In this document: one piece after another, positions 1 through 12,341 of the stretch
Numbering within the stretch: position 1 is the stretch's first letter
How the letters are laid out: each line of letters opens with the position of its first letter
From: Fremontodendron californicum
Lineage: Eukaryota; Streptophyta; Magnoliopsida; Malvales; Malvaceae
Length of the DNA: 64,000 nt
Assembly: GCA_030761205.1 (NCBI GenBank)
Contig: JAULJL010000033.1
Span: 5,277,501 to 5,341,500 of the forward strand
Reading direction: 5' to 3'
Translations under genes and position numbers: made by a program
Notes under the pieces: model-generated
Database searches by the model: none
What the model was told of the DNA's origin: nothing
Seen by the model: only the letters and a program-made list of their open reading frames with translations

Positions 1-149
1 TCATTGGTGGCCATGTCGCCCTTTTCTTTTTTTGAGTGAGCCCATCCATTTTTTTTTTTGGTGTTGTTGAGGATAGAGAAAGAAAAAAAAAATGGTAGGA
101 AGGAATGAGAAAAAAATGAGAAAAATTTGTGTGTTCGTGGTTTTTTGTA

Positions 150-1300
150 TGTTTAAAATATTATAAATTTATATACATTTTTACACGTTAATAATTCATT
201 TTATGTATATTTTTAAACGTTCGTGTATCTGTATCATGTTTGTGTTATTTTTCATATTGTGTTTTAATAATTTTCCTATGTGATGTTCGTGACGTGTTCG
301 TATTCGTTTTATTTTTTTATTTTTCAAAATATTATAAATTTATATAAAATTTTAGACGTTAATAATTACTTTTATTTATATTTTTACACGTTCATATATT
401 CGTGTCGTGTTCATGTTATTTTTCATGTTGTGTTTTAATTATTTTTTCAATTTTGTGTTCGTATCATGTCTTAATTCATCTCATATTTTACATAATTTGT
501 TATTGTAATTCAATTTAGAAAAAAAATTTGTATATTTGTATCATGTCTCAATTTATGATATATTTTGCATAATTTATCATAGTTATTTAATTTAATAAAA
601 AAAATTGTGTTCTTAACATGTTCATTTTTTTTCAAAGTATTATAAATTTATATAAATGTTTACACGTTAATAATTAGTTTTACCCAATAATTTATATAAA
701 CTATTATAAATTTATAAAAAAGTTTACACGTTAATAATTCGTTTTTGTATATTTTGACACGTTCATGTATTCGTGTCGTGTTCATGTTATTTTTCGTGTT
801 GTGTTTTAATTATTTTTCCTATGTTGTGTTCGTGTCATGTCTCAATTCATGACATATGTTACATAATTTGTCATAGTTATTCAATTTAAAGAAAAATTTG
901 TGTGTTCGTGTAATTTGTGTGTGTGTTTTTAGTATTAAAATTTATATAAATTTTTACACGTTAATAATTTATATAAAATATTATAAATTTATATAAGTTT
1001 TTACATGTTCGTGTGTTCATGTTATTTTTCGTGTTGTGTTTTAATTATTTTTCTATGTTGTGTTCGTGTCGTGTCTCAATCATCTCGTATTTTACATAGT
1101 TTGTCATTCTGATTTAATTTTAAAAAAAAAAAATGTGTGTTCGTATCTTGTCTTAATTCATGACATATTTTACATAATTTGTCAAAGTGATTCAATTTTA
1201 AAAAAAAAAATTGTGTTTTCAAAAGGTGTTCGTGTTATTTTTTTTTTCTGTTTCCCAAAATATTATAAATTTATATAAAAAATTTCATGTTAATAATTAA
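150..1300. repeat. Degenerate ~290-bp AT-rich repeats with ACACGTTAATAATT cores
   Basis: The core TTAATAATT preceded by ACACGT or similar occurs near 189, 362, 668, 730, 963 and 1290. It is interleaved with TCGTGT/TTCGTG words and CATAATTTGTCAT. Spacing is irregular and copies are diverged, so this is an old tandem or nested duplication rather than a clean satellite. A related stretch in the opposite orientation lies near 40810-41030. Confidence 0.6.
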
Positions 1301-1375
1301 TTTTATACGTTATTAATTTATGTGTTCATAACATTGTTGTTATTACTATTACAAAAATAGAAATTGAATCATTTC

Positions 1376-1407
1376 ACCCGCAACGTTACGCGGGTTTTTT
1401 TTTCTAG
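1376..1407 (+). other. Helitron 3' terminal hairpin and CTAG end
   Basis: ACCCGC (1376-1381) and GCGGGT (1390-1395) form a perfect 6-bp stem around the 8-nt loop AACGTTAC. Eight T's follow, then CTAG at 1404-1407 and a T. Helitron 3' ends are defined by a short GC-rich hairpin 5-12 nt before CTRR and insertion between A and T; this fits. Confidence 0.65.
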
Positions 1408-1849
1408 TATAAGTTATTCTCCAACTATTTATTATTATTTTGTTTGGTTGCCATTTGGCTCATGAGAGCATGACAAGTGCCTTTGTTATTGTTTTTTGAA
1501 TTGTTGCTTTTGATTTTGCTATGTCAAGACAAATTTAAAAAAGAAAAAAAAACACCACTTTTGTTTTCTTAAACATTAAAAACATACAATTTTTTTTTTA
1601 AAGAAAAGCATAAACATGAGAAACAGACAAATTTAATGAAGAAAAACTAGCATGGCTTACTGTTTAGATAAAATTAAAAAAATAATAATAAAAATGGACA
1701 AAAGAGCCATAAAAGATTGTGGTTGAAGAATTGAAAAAGGAAAGGGTCTAGAGAATGGTTGGTATATATTAATATTAACATAGACCATAGTTCCTGTTTA
1801 GTTAATTTAGTAGGAAGAGTTTGGTTAATTTAGGTTTCTTTTTTTTTTT
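1408..1849. other. AT-rich DNA, nothing identified
   Basis: Runs of A and T and no open frame of note. No gene, terminal repeat or target duplication was seen. Confidence 0.5.
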
Positions 1850-2645
1850 TAATGTATTTTGAGATTGGATGGAAAAGCATTTTTGCTTGAAGGGTAGAAC
1901 GCTGAAGGTTTTGTTCTTATTAAGCATTTGGTCGTTGTATTTACGTCTTATTGGAGGGTGGTCGTTTGGGTAATCAAGTTCTTTTTGACTTGAAGGGTAG
2001 AATACTCATAATTTAGGTTTTGATCGTAATCCCTGCGATGTTTTGGGTTTTCGTTTTTGCTGTTCTATAACAGCAACCAAGTGAGTAGTTTCGATATTTT
2101 TTTTTTTTTTTTCAAAACTAGAATTTTTTAACAGGTCCAGCAAAGGAAGAATATGGCATTTTGAGGAACAAAAAGTGGTTACATTTCAGAGAGTTAAAGA
2201 AAGAGCTACAAATGCAGTTTTAGAAAGCTATCATATGCTTGTTTCTTGTGGAAAATCTGTGATTCGAGATTGGATGCAAAGCACTAATGTTGGTTCGATG
2301 GATACATATTGGTTTGGAAGCAGTATTGCGGGATTTAGGGGATTTATTTTCTAAGATGGGGAGTGTAGTTTTTTATGCTCATGTTCTTTTTCTACACATG
2401 GTTTGTATTCGGGTTTATAAGGGAGGATTTGGTTTATTACTTGTATAATGGGACTCATTGGGGTTTTATGCTTTTGCTTGAAAGGTAGTTAGTAATTACA
2501 TTAGGAAAGGAATTTAGGGTTCGGACTTTATGCTTGGAGGGTAGTTTCCTTTTTAGGAATCGTGTTTTTGTTGGTATTTCCAACTCTTTTGACTATCTTT
2601 TATATTCAATAAACGTACTTTGCTGTTCAAAAAAAAAAAAAAAAA
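1850..2645 (+). pseudogene. 5'-truncated LINE-like retroposon, 3' portion with poly(A)
   Basis: The stretch ends at 2629-2645 in 17 A's just after TTCAATAAACGTACTTTGCTG, a layout like the 3' end of plant L1-type LINEs, where an AATAAA-like signal closely precedes the tail. Upstream, a short frame near 2135-2350 can be read without stops but matches no domain I recognise. No flanking target duplication was found. The LINE call rests on the tail and overall style; a processed retro-copy of a host transcript is the alternative. Confidence 0.45.
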
Positions 2646-2944
2646 GAGAGATGCTCTTTCCGATTATAAAAGAGGGCATGAGTATTTTCATGTTTCTAAT
2701 ATTTTGTCCTTTACTTTCACTTTTTTTTAGATTGTTTTGCATTTATTTTTTTTAATAATTAATTAATGTTTTTTAAGTTGTTTTAAGTGTTTTTTATATA
2801 AAAAAAATTAAAAATCATATAAATATGTTGAACGAAGAGGTTTGGAAGGTGAAAATAACTCTTGAAGTGGAAAATGAGGAAAAAAAAAGTAGTCAATTGC
2901 CCAACCAACTGCTTAATCAATTGCTTGATAACTAACACTCAGGT
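2646..2944. other. AT-rich DNA, nothing identified
   Basis: Low-complexity flank between the poly(A) tail and the GTGACG repeat block. No feature seen. Confidence 0.5.
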
Positions 2945-5448
2945 AAGTTTAAAGTGCTTAACGAAAAATAACTTAAACGTGACGAACACAATAATTCGTC
3001 ACTTTTTTTGTTATTATTATATTTTATATGACGATTTCAAAAAACGTCATAGGATTGCATCACTAAATATATGACGTCAAAATTTACCATAAAAATTGGT
3101 GCGAAATTATTTAATGAAGTTATGAATATTATGTGACGTTTTTGTTTTTGTCATTAAATCAATAGTTTATTTGTGACGCATTGTCAAAAGTTTTGTTTTA
3201 TGAATTTTTTTATCTTATGTCACTATTGTAAATATGTTTTATTAGTGACAATTTTGGTTTGTCATTACTATGAAGCAAATATGGTGACGTGTTTTTCGTC
3301 ACTGAAAGATTATTATTAATGACAATAGAGTGTCATCAACTAAGGGTTTGACTTTATATGACGTTATGAGTAATGTCATAATCTTTTAAATGAGTTTATA
3401 ACGTTATTTATCCGTCACTAACGTGATCCTTCGTGGGACCCTGTCAAGTGACGTTAAAAATGGGCAAAAGGAAAAGAAATAATTGAGGGTTTGAAAATAA
3501 TCTCGAAAAAAAATGGAGTCGCCACCAATTTCTTTTGATTAGGTGTGATCGGTCACCTATTAAAACCGATTTTTGTAAAACATTTTGAAATTAATTAAAA
3601 CATTTAAAAAAAAAAATTTGAGATCTGCGTGTTGGACCAAAGAAAAAACAAAAGCGGATTCAGGAGTCGGTTACGTCACGAGGAAGGATTAGCACCCCCA
3701 CAACGCCCATATAAAATGGTACCTTATTAACCATGTGTTATCAATAATCTCAGTAAAAGTCGATTTTATATTCAATATTTAAAAATAATTCCTTAAAGAA
3801 TGGTCATGTTATTTCGAGGACGATCCGGGATTTATTATTGTAGAAATTTCTATGTTCCTCGGCAAATCGACAAAACATAGAATTTTTATTATTTTGAAAT
3901 TCTCCGTATCATCCTCCTTTTTAGAAGGGTACTCCTTTGTTAATAATAATTGATGAAAGCTCTCCGATAACCCTGCGGATGATTCATGAATTATATTAAC
4001 TCGGGGATATTGCCTTATTTATTAAAAAATCAATTTTTAAATATTTAAATGATCATGAATATGCAAATTATCACTAAGGCATAAATATAAATCATGTAAC
4101 ATGTATAATTATCATGACATGGCAAGAAAATTATTATGATATGGCACATAATTTAATACATGGCAAAATTCACTATGACATGGCATATAATTTAACACAT
4201 GGCAAAACTCATTAAATGGCATCATCATAGAATATACATATCAATCAAAATAACATGATCAAGATAGCAACATGGACATTAATTCTAAAATGACATCATC
4301 TTGGAATATTATGATTAAGATGGCAATGTGGACATAAATCATTAAATGATCTCATCATAGAATATGCATTAACATAGAATATGCACACATCATTTTTTTT
4401 TAAAAAAAATTCATGGATTTTCTTTGTAAAATTACATCAACGTCACATGTCCAAAAAATGTTACCGTACTCCCCGACAAAGCTTGAAAAATAATTCTTTC
4501 ATGTGACATTTATTTAATTCCGAGTAAAACAAAAGCCGTACTTTATGATTTCATAAACACGTGCGTTGAATAATTTGCTAACCTCCCCGGCAACCCGGCA
4601 GAGATTAAGAAATAATACTCGCCAAATGCTTACGAAACCGAAAAAGCACGTTTTCATGCTAAATAAATAAAAACATTTTTAAAATATGAAATGCATGAAA
4701 ACATAATGTGTTTCTCTCTTGAATAGAGGATATCCGAATACTTAAAAGATGTCTGACTACCTTTGAAAGAAACTTAAATTGGATTTTTTTAAATTGAGAT
4801 TTCGGGCAATGAAATTTTGCTCGGGTTAAGGGGCATCCAAATGACATTATTTGACATCCGGATACCTGTAAACGAGTCTTGATGCAAATACTTTGAAAAC
4901 CAAAACAAGTAAAGAAAATGATGCAATATTAAAGGAAAAACCCAAAATGGCCAAATGACCAAGTGTGAGGACCCAAGTTTTGTTTGGTTTTGAAACTCGT
5001 TTTACCTACCCATAGTCCAATTTTCTTAAAACCAATTTTTAAACTTTAAAAGACTATAAAAACAACCTCAAAACACTAACCACAAGTTTTGGCCAGCCCC
5101 TCCCCTTTGGTGGAAAAAAACGAGACCTTTGCTAGCTTTAAAGCTTGTTTTAGCCACCTAAAACTCGATTTTAGTTAACTATTTTTTTACCCCTTATAAA
5201 AAATTCAAAAAATATATGAAAAAATAGATTTAGGTTCAGAAAATGATGAACTAAATGAGGTAGAAATAGTTTTTTATTTGAACCAAAAAATGCATGTGAA
5301 AAATGTTGCTCGAAATCAGCAAATCCAACTTGCAAATTATTGTTTTTTCCAACTAGTTTGAAAAGGAGATTTTGGCTATGGATCATTGGTTGATCCTAAC
5401 CAAAACCATGCTGGAAATGGTTTAAAAACATGATTTACAGCAAGCAGA

Positions 5449-5577
5449 AATGATTGGCTCAAGACTAGCCCCTTGGATGTTAATCCGGCTATAGCCATCA
5501 CTTGGTAAAAACCAAGATCATCAAGTTCAAAATCATTTTTTTAAAGATAAATAAGCAATATAAAACACACAATCAGC

Positions 5578-5618
<41 letters not shown>

Positions 5619-5751
5619 AAATGACAATATATAAGTAAGAAAATATAAACAGACAAGAAAACTAAGGTTGGCTCGAGGCTAGCCTCTTGGATACTAGATC
5701 CGGCTATAGCCATCACTTGGTAAAAATCAAGATCATCAAGCTCACAAACCT
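5449..5751. repeat. Direct repeat of ~85 bp inside solo LTR A
   Basis: About 5449-5536 and 5664-5751 share GGCTATAGCCATCACTTGG plus flanks (TTGGCTC, CTAGCC, CTTGGAT, AAGATCATCAAG), separated by about 130 bases that include the TA microsatellite. It looks like an internal duplication of the LTR. Confidence 0.75.
5582..5616. repeat. (TA)17 microsatellite
   Basis: 35 uninterrupted alternating T and A bases, inside solo LTR A between the two copies of the 85-bp direct repeat. Confidence 0.95.
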
Positions 5752-6734
5752 TTTTATTTCATTTTTTTAAAAAGGAAAACAAAGAGAAAATCTCTATCAT
5801 ACCACAATAGAACATCCCACATCAAATAGAAAACAAGAAAAATGAGGTAATCACAAGCACAATGAAAACTATCATTTTCGGCTAAGAAGGAAAAAAATGA
5901 TGGAAAAATGTTTTTCAAACCCCTTTCTTTTTTAAAAAGGTAAAGAGAAGAAGAAGAAAAGCTTTTAATAATACTTTAAAAACCTTGAGATTTTAAGAAA
6001 AATACAAAAAATAAAGCTTGCAAATAATAAGAAAATAGTAACGAAAAAGATGAAGGAAAACAAATTACCTTAGCAAGCTTCCAAGCACAAAAACCCTTAA
6101 ACCTTTCTTTTTCCTCCTTTCCTCTCTTCCTTTCCCTTTCTTCTTGTATTTTTTTGAACTTTTCTCATCCTTCAAAAGGTAATAGCCAAATCCTGGTGTA
6201 AAAATGAGGGCTGCCCTCTTTTATTTCCCTCTTGGCCGAGTAGGAGCATGAGAGGCATGCTCATGCTATCCTCATTTTCCTTTAGTAATGCTTCTTCATT
6301 TCAAATGGTCCCCCCTTCCACATGGCTATCTTTCCTATAATTGGGGACCAAATAACATTCCTATTGGTCTTAAATGCCATGTCATGTACTCTTGTCCTTT
6401 CTCTCTTCATCTCTTTTTTAGCCACTTGTCTTTATTACGTTGCTTAGCCAAAAATATCTTCCTAGTGTCATCTTTTTAGCGATTTGGCTTCATCACATGG
6501 CCTTAACCAATGAGCTTTCATCCTTCCATTAAGAGTGCTCCTTATTGACCAAAAATGCCACCTAATGTACTAAAAGATGACTCATGTCCTTTGTTTTTGA
6601 AAGCTATCCACCTATTTAGCTCTATGCCATTTGATCATCTTTGTCTTCTCTTCCTCTTTCTTGGTCGAAAATCACCTAGAATATTCTAGTGTTTTCCCTT
6701 TTTTTAGCCATTTGGCCTTTCCTCGGATTTAGGT

Positions 6735-7060
6735 AAAATTGCATTTTAGCCTCCAAATTTAACTTATTTGCAATTTGGCCCCAATTTTGGGTTTTTCTTA
6801 TCCAATTCATCCTATCAAATATTAAACTCAATTCTGGAAAGTTTCGTCATTTTCGATCTCGAATTCCATTTTTCCCATATTTTTTCAAAATTGCATTTTA
6901 ACCCTCCAAATTTAGCCTATTTGCATTTTAGCCCCAATTTAGGGTTTTTCTCACTCCTTTTATTCTTTCCATCCTAAAACTTAATTCTGGAAAGTTTCGC
7001 AACTTTTCGAGCTCGACTTTCATTTTTCTGGTTTTTTTAAAATTGTAGTTTAGTCCCTGA
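6735..7060. repeat. ~150-bp tandem repeats in solo LTR A
   Basis: AAAATTGCATTTTA followed by CTCCAAATTTA recurs at 6735 and 6887, and a third diverged unit begins near 7036. Each unit carries CAATTTnGGGTTTTTCT and AATTCTGGAAAGTTTCG. Confidence 0.7.
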
Positions 7061-8060
7061 AATCTCGATTTTACTCGAACAGGCCAATTTTCGGGATTTT
7101 ATTTTTCCATCTCCTTTGCTCTATATTGAATTGGATTTGAGCTAATTTTGCTCCATTTTTATACCAGAATTCCTTTCCAATTTGATCATTTCCATTTTCC
7201 CAAAGATTGGAATTTCCAACTTATTTAATTTTGTCCTTAATTTTCTAATTCCTCTTCCAATTGACTTCTCCTTTCATTTTCCTTCAAATTGGACCTTTAG
7301 ATATCTTCATTTATTGATTGTTTCTCAATTTGAACCTTCAATTTGCCCAGTTTGATCATTTACATACTTTTCCCTAAAATTGCTATTTCTAATTTATTCA
7401 CTTTTGTCCAATTCCTTTTCCAATTGACTTCTCTTTTCATTCCTCTTGAAATTGGATGTTGAGGTATCTCCATTTATTGATTATTTTCCAGGTTGAAACT
7501 TCAATTTTATCCAATTTGTTCATTTCAATACTTTTTCCCAAAAATTGAAGTTTCCAATTTATTCAATTTAGTCCTTTCACTTTCCATTCCCTTTCAAATT
7601 GATTTCTCCCTTTATCCATTTTGAAATTGAACTTTACAATTTCATTTCTTTGTTGGCTCTTTTCAAAATTGAAATTCCAAATTCTTCTAATTTAAAAATC
7701 TCCATGATTCCTCTTGAAATTGAACTTTCAATTTGTTCAATTTAATCCTTTCACCACTAAACTTCAATCTCAACCTTCATTTTTTTTTTTTCTGTTTCCA
7801 ATTATAGTTCTCCAATCACCAAGATTGCTTCATCAAAATTCAATTCACCTTTCAAATCTTGATTTTTTTTAGAGTTGATTTTTTTCTCTTCTTTGGAAAC
7901 CGCGGGAATTGAAGGTAGAATGTACCTTCTTTAGGAGTCTAGACAAAATTAGGTGTCTACACAATCAATTTGGTTTGTAGCTTATAAATGATGAGCATTT
8001 ATTTGTGACGTTTATATAACATAGTTGGTGTGAGTAAGTAACGCACTAAATTAGAACAAC

Positions 8061-8390
8061 ATTATGTACCAAATTTATTTGTTAGAAGAAAATTAATTTT
8101 ACAATTAAATGAAAATAAAATAAAATTAAAAAATAGTAGGTGCAAAAGTAATTTTAATTTTTTTTCATATATATATATATAAATGAAAAAATCTAGATGC
8201 AAGAGTAAATTTATAATATATATAATTATTGAAAAATAAATTTCATCCCATATGAGTATTTTATTTATTTAATTATATTATCTAATTCAAGCAAGTCATT
8301 TAAAATTTGCAACAAAAATAATAATAAAATAATTGTAAATAACAACCAATATTGACACGGTTTAGAGTAAAACAAACCAATTATGTTGCG
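8061..8390. other. AT-rich DNA, nothing identified
   Basis: Poly-A/T rich spacer with a short TA run near 8167. No gene or element end was recognised. Confidence 0.5.
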
Positions 8391-8392
8391 TT

Positions 8393-8760
8393 TGGTTCAC
8401 TTAATGTAATAGAGGTGGAATGGAATAGCTATTCAGTTGGAATGGAATAGAGGGTGAATAGGTATTACATAATTTGATTGGTTGAATAGAATAAAGTAGT
8501 AATGCTATTACATTGTTTGGTTGGTTAAAATGATGTTAAAGAATAGGTAAAGAATAGATATAAATTGACTATTTTGTCCTTGACATAAATAATAATATTG
8601 AATTTATAAAAAATAAAATTATTTCATTAATCTCTTAAAAAGTATATTAAATATACAAAAAATATAAAATTTAATAAAAATAATTAAAAATAATAATTTA
8701 GATATAGTATATTAAATAATATTTTTATTTATAATTTATCAAAAAAAATATTTTTACAAA
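8393..8760. mobile_element. Possible MITE fragment beginning GCGTTTGGTTCAC
   Basis: GCGTTTGGTTCACTTAATG resembles the common GCGTTTGGTT-type ends of plant non-autonomous DNA transposons. GGAATGGAATAG is repeated just inside. The matching opposite end was not found downstream, so the copy is truncated or the call is wrong. The remainder is AT-rich. Confidence 0.35.
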
Positions 8761-9130
8761 AATTATATAAGGCCAAATTTTTTTCTCATTTTCTTCTCTC
8801 TCTCTCTCTAACCTCTTATCTCTCTAAAACCTTTTTCTCTCTCTCTAAAACTCATATTTTCTCTCTCTAAAATTCAATCGAAAAAGTCAAAATTTGAGAA
8901 ACCGTTGCTTCTACCCAGTTTTCGACCGTTTTTCGCTGCCGTCACTGACTACCGACCCAAAAAACTCTCAAATTTCACCCACAAATTCCTCTCAAGCCCC
9001 TCTTTCCTTTTTTCCTATTGATTTTTCCTAAAACCCACGAAAAAACCTAGATCTAAAAAAAAAGTCCGCGAACTCACCCCAAAAAAGCCTCTTGTCGTTG
9101 CTCCTCGCCCCCTAATTTTAAGTATGCTTT
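8761..9130. other. CT-rich leader-like stretch, possible captured gene 5' end
   Basis: ATTATATAAGG at about 8761 is followed by CTCTCTCTCT microsatellites (8795-8875) and C-rich text to 9120. That layout is like a plant promoter and 5' untranslated leader, and its base composition is unlike the flanks. No open frame starts downstream, because the copia LTR begins at 9131. It may be a gene fragment carried by a transposon; the sequence alone does not decide. Confidence 0.3.
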
Positions 9131-11344
9131 TATTGGTGTATGCCCTAGAGCCAATCAGATTGAGCTTGTGATACACAGTCAATAAAGCATACCTTTCACT
9201 ATGATTATAGTGATACAAGGTTTTCCTTCATGTTAGTACAAAGAGTTATTAAGTACTAATCGGATGAAGCCCATGGAACATAATAGCCTTGCAAAGGAAT
9301 TATAAAGAGTTATAATTATGAGATCCTTATGCATCAAAGCCTTGTTCCTCAAACTGTTCTTGGTCATCATATTGCCAAGACGGGGTATTGGCAATGCTCA
9401 AATACTGGTTATGTTAAGCCTTCTTACTTATGATGTAAGCAACCGATCTCATACAGGTTGAAGTATGGGATACTTGGGATAACATATAGGTGCTTGTCTG
9501 TTGAACAAGTTCACTGAACATGGCCCGCTAAGAGAACTTCATTTGGTAATATATCACTCTAGTTTCTATGATAATGTTCTCTTAGTACCAGTCGTGTAAA
9601 TTAGTCCTCAAACTTGTGATACCAGGTCATCTTGTATGGAGAGTGTCATACTTAGATTTGATCACGAACGGGTCTCAATCATGAGGATGCTTAAAGTAGG
9701 GTATTATTGGGTATGACATGAACCATACAAAGATGAATGAGTGATCCAGAGAGGATTCACCACTCCCTGTGATATTGGAGACATATCTCGTTTGTTCTTG
9801 ACTATGATTAATTTGATTAAGTCTTTGGCCAAAGCATGATGGATTTAGGAGAAAGTTGTTTTCCTAAATTCATAAGGTTAATCATAATATGGATTGATCA
9901 TGAGTAGACACTGCACCATGCTTATGCGCTATCCGGGATATATGGTGAAATGACCATATTACACCTACAGGTTGGTTGCTGAAAGGTTCTAAAGGGTCAT
10001 AACGACTTCACAATATTTGGGTGGTCATGATGGGTTGCTAGATCCGCTCTTGATCTATGAAAATAAGTTAATGAGATTATTTTATATTCATTGCCAACAT
10101 ATTGGGAACCTAGAGGGTCACACACATAAGAACAAATATGTATGGATTAAACATGGTATTCTATTAAGGTAAAACTTAATGGAATGAAAGATCTACATTA
10201 AGGATTCAATTGAAGAAGTTCAATTGAGATGAATTAAGACATAATTGAGATTGAGAAATCCAAGGACAATGTCTTAATGAGATAAGAGGAATCAAGAAGT
10301 CTTATCTAGTGTAGTAGTCGACTTTGACATTGAGATGTGCAAAGTGAATTGCGATTGACTATACTATATTGGAATAATATCATGAGATGATATTAATAGA
10401 TTAATGACATGAATTAATTCATGAGGAGAAAGAAAATTTAATTGAGAATTAAATTACTTTCGTTTAGAAATTAATCTATCCAATAAATAAGCATGACAAA
10501 AATTAGAAAGAGTCCAAAGTGACTATTCTAATTTAGGATTGTCTACTAAGGATGGTTGGCCCAACTTAAGGCATTAAGATTGTTGGACCATTATTATTAT
10601 TAGATAATATAATGGGCCTATTGATCCATCTTAGAATTAAATAGTTTAAGTCCAAGTGGATTAATGAAAATCTTGTGCAACAAGTAACATGTGGCCAACC
10701 AAGCATAGGGAGATAGGGATTAGGGTGTGCACCACTATATAATGATATTTAGAGGTTGTAGCCACCAAGAAGGAAGCTTTATTCTACTTGTGATATTCTG
10801 ATTTTGCTTAAGAAAAAGTTTGGTTTCAAGAAGGGAACTCTTACTTAGCAAAATAGTGAAATCACAACCTCCCTAAGCTCTCTAAGGCTTGCCGCAATTC
10901 CTCCTATCTTGGTGTTCTTCTTGCCGCTTCTTCACCTAGTTGAGTGAGATTGATTAAGGGAGAAAGATACAAGAATATAGACCTTTTGATTGTGATCTTA
11001 GGATCAACTTGCTAGCACAAGTGAATCGCCATACCTTAGAGAAGGATCCATCAGCTGTTCGTGTGGACTAGCTCTAGAGGAAGGACAATTGTGCTTCTTG
11101 TGGTCTTGAACGAATTGGAAGCTTTGTAGATCTTGGATTCGAGATTAGGATTTGCAACTTAAGGTTACGATATCTTAAGTAGGTAACTTCTAAATCATAT
11201 GGGTGATTTAATTGTTTTTGAATATTATAAACCTATGCAAACACAAGCCTAAGACCCTGTTGTACTTCGGGTGCTTCTTTGTTTATATTCGCTGCACTTT
11301 GATTATCATGTTTTAGCATGAGCCCGTTTAGTAGATTCCCAACA
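9131..11344 (+). mobile_element. Ty1/copia-type 5' LTR
   Basis: The LTR runs from TATTGGTGTATGCCC (9131) to CCCAACA (11344) and is followed one base later by a perfect tRNA-Met primer site. A TATA-like CTATATAATG lies at 10735-10744. Its body is homologous to the minus-strand copia LTR at 29451-31076: shared words include TAGGTGCTTG, AACAAGTTCACT, ACCAGGTCATCTT and TATCCGGGATAT. No matching 3' LTR was found, so the element is incomplete or its other end has been lost. Confidence 0.75.
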
Positions 11345-11345
11345 G

Positions 11346-11358
11346 TGGTATCAGAGCC
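11346..11358 (+). other. Primer binding site (tRNA-Met)
   Basis: TGGTATCAGAGCC begins one base after the LTR end. It is the standard plant LTR-retrotransposon minus-strand primer site, complementary to the 3' end of initiator tRNA-Met. Confidence 0.9.
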
Positions 11359-12341
11359 AAGGTTATGTTGTTTAAATGAGGTTTATGCATGTAATTCTTG
11401 GTGATATACAAGTAGTATTGTGTTGATTTTGGCATGATTTCGGTTCCTATGTTTGAAAAGAAAAGTTATTTTCTTTATTTTGTTAAATCTGGACAGCAGC
11501 TATATAATGACATTAATTATGTTTAAAATTGTTTAAAAGGTAGATTAAAATTGTTTTAATCAACAAGGATTAAAGCCATGACATGTCTTAGTAAACCCGA
11601 CAAATTTTGATGTCGAAAACATAGTTTTGAGTCAAGTTTTGTAAGCTGATTTGGAGATAATATAAAATTGAGTTTATAGATGTTTTAGATCTGGAAATTT
11701 TATATTATATGCTGCCATTGAAGTTACGAAATTGATTTGAGCTTAAAAATGTTTAAGGAAAGTTGTTTTTAGACATGAAACGTTGATACTACAATGCTGA
11801 AATTTTTTGGACTTTTTTGTAGATGTTTGCATGCCTTAAAATTTGAGCATTAGTGTGGAAACGTTCCACATATTTGCTAGGAATTTTGGACAGCATCTAA
11901 GGTGAATATGATTCATCTATGATGGCTGATTTAGGCATGGAACATGACTGGACAAAGCGACAATAGTTGCTGCAAACAAGTTGGCCGAACCGCCACACCA
12001 AGGAGGCAATTGTTGCCAAATTGTGTGTAGCTATAAGAGGGGGACATTAAGCTCTTTTAGGTCATCTAGTAGCCACTGTAGATGGCATACAATAGTCTGA
12101 TCACAGGCTGACAGCGGCCATTCGATGGCCAAAGAGATTGCCTACGCCTAAGACACTAAAAGTTAGAGTCCTACTCTAACAAGGAAACTGTTTCCTAGTG
12201 GGACTGTGAATCCTAAAGGTTAGGAGAGACATGTAGTATGATTAGGTAAGAATTACCTAATGAGACTTTAAGTTCCTAAAGAGGGATTGCAAACTTAAAG
12301 ACTTGGTATAAGACAAACATTGAAGTGCTAAAAGGTTTAGG
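11359..12341 (+). other. Non-coding interior of the copia-type element, first segment
   Basis: The sequence after the primer site has no gag or pol similarity that I can read. It continues at 18806-19004 and again at 20951 once the LINE and CACTA insertions are removed. A long non-coding leader or a large non-autonomous derivative would both fit. Confidence 0.45.
12330..12341. repeat. Target site duplication of the LINE, left copy
   Basis: AAAAGGTTTAGG here is repeated at 18794-18805, directly after the LINE poly(A). The A's of the right copy overlap the tail. Confidence 0.85.

Larger units (their letters stand above)
1..1407 (+). mobile_element. Helitron, 3' part (5' end outside window)
   Basis: An AT-rich stretch built of degenerate repeats ends in a structure typical of plant Helitron 3' termini: a 6-bp-stem hairpin, a T-run and CTAG followed by T. 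From about 150 to 1300 the same words recur in the same order: TATAAATTTATATAAA, TTACACGTTAATAATT, TTCGTGTCGTGTTCATG, TTTTAATTATTTTTCCTATG. No coding sequence or Rep/helicase motif is visible, so this would be a non-autonomous copy. That the repeats belong to the Helitron is inference; they could be an older element in which the Helitron landed. Confidence 0.55.
3424..7961 (-). mobile_element. Solo LTR (large gypsy-type family), copy A
   Basis: Read on the minus strand it begins TGTAGACACCTAATTTTGTC (ending 7961) and runs for about 4.5 kb without coding content. Near its 3' end is the block GAGTCGCCACC followed on the plus strand by GTGATCGGTCACC and ATTAAAACCGATTTT, shared with the solo LTRs at 33732-38286 and 48025-52854. 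No second LTR, primer site or pol is present, so it is a solo LTR from LTR-LTR recombination. The edge at 3424 (TGATCC) is a guess; no target duplication is visible there, and copy A diverges from B and C at this end. LTRs of 4-5 kb suggest a Tat/Ogre-type Ty3/gypsy element, which is inference. Confidence 0.65.
2945..8060. mobile_element. CACTA-like remnant with GTGACG subterminal repeats, split by a solo LTR
   Basis: From 2975 to 3423 the words GTGACG/CGTCAC and TGTCAT/ATGACA recur every 20-40 bases on both strands, as in the subterminal repeat zone of CACTA elements. The block resumes at 7962 with TTTGTGACGTTTAT after a solo LTR. The same vocabulary fills 25140-25560, which ends in a near-CACTA terminus, so the two blocks are likely ends of one family. 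The own termini of this copy were not found; the CACTA assignment is by analogy. Confidence 0.45.

Noticed and set aside
3424..3428. A target duplication for solo LTR A
   Set aside because: TAACG before 3424 and CAATC after 7961 do not match, so the left edge remains uncertain.
9015..9218. Minus-strand 67-residue frame across the copia LTR edge
   Set aside because: It spans the junction of two unrelated sequences (leader-like DNA and LTR), so it cannot be a real ancestral gene.
11346..11358. Possible tRNA-Met gene fragment
   Set aside because: Only the primer site is present, with no cloverleaf upstream. tRNA-like stems were not seen anywhere in the window.
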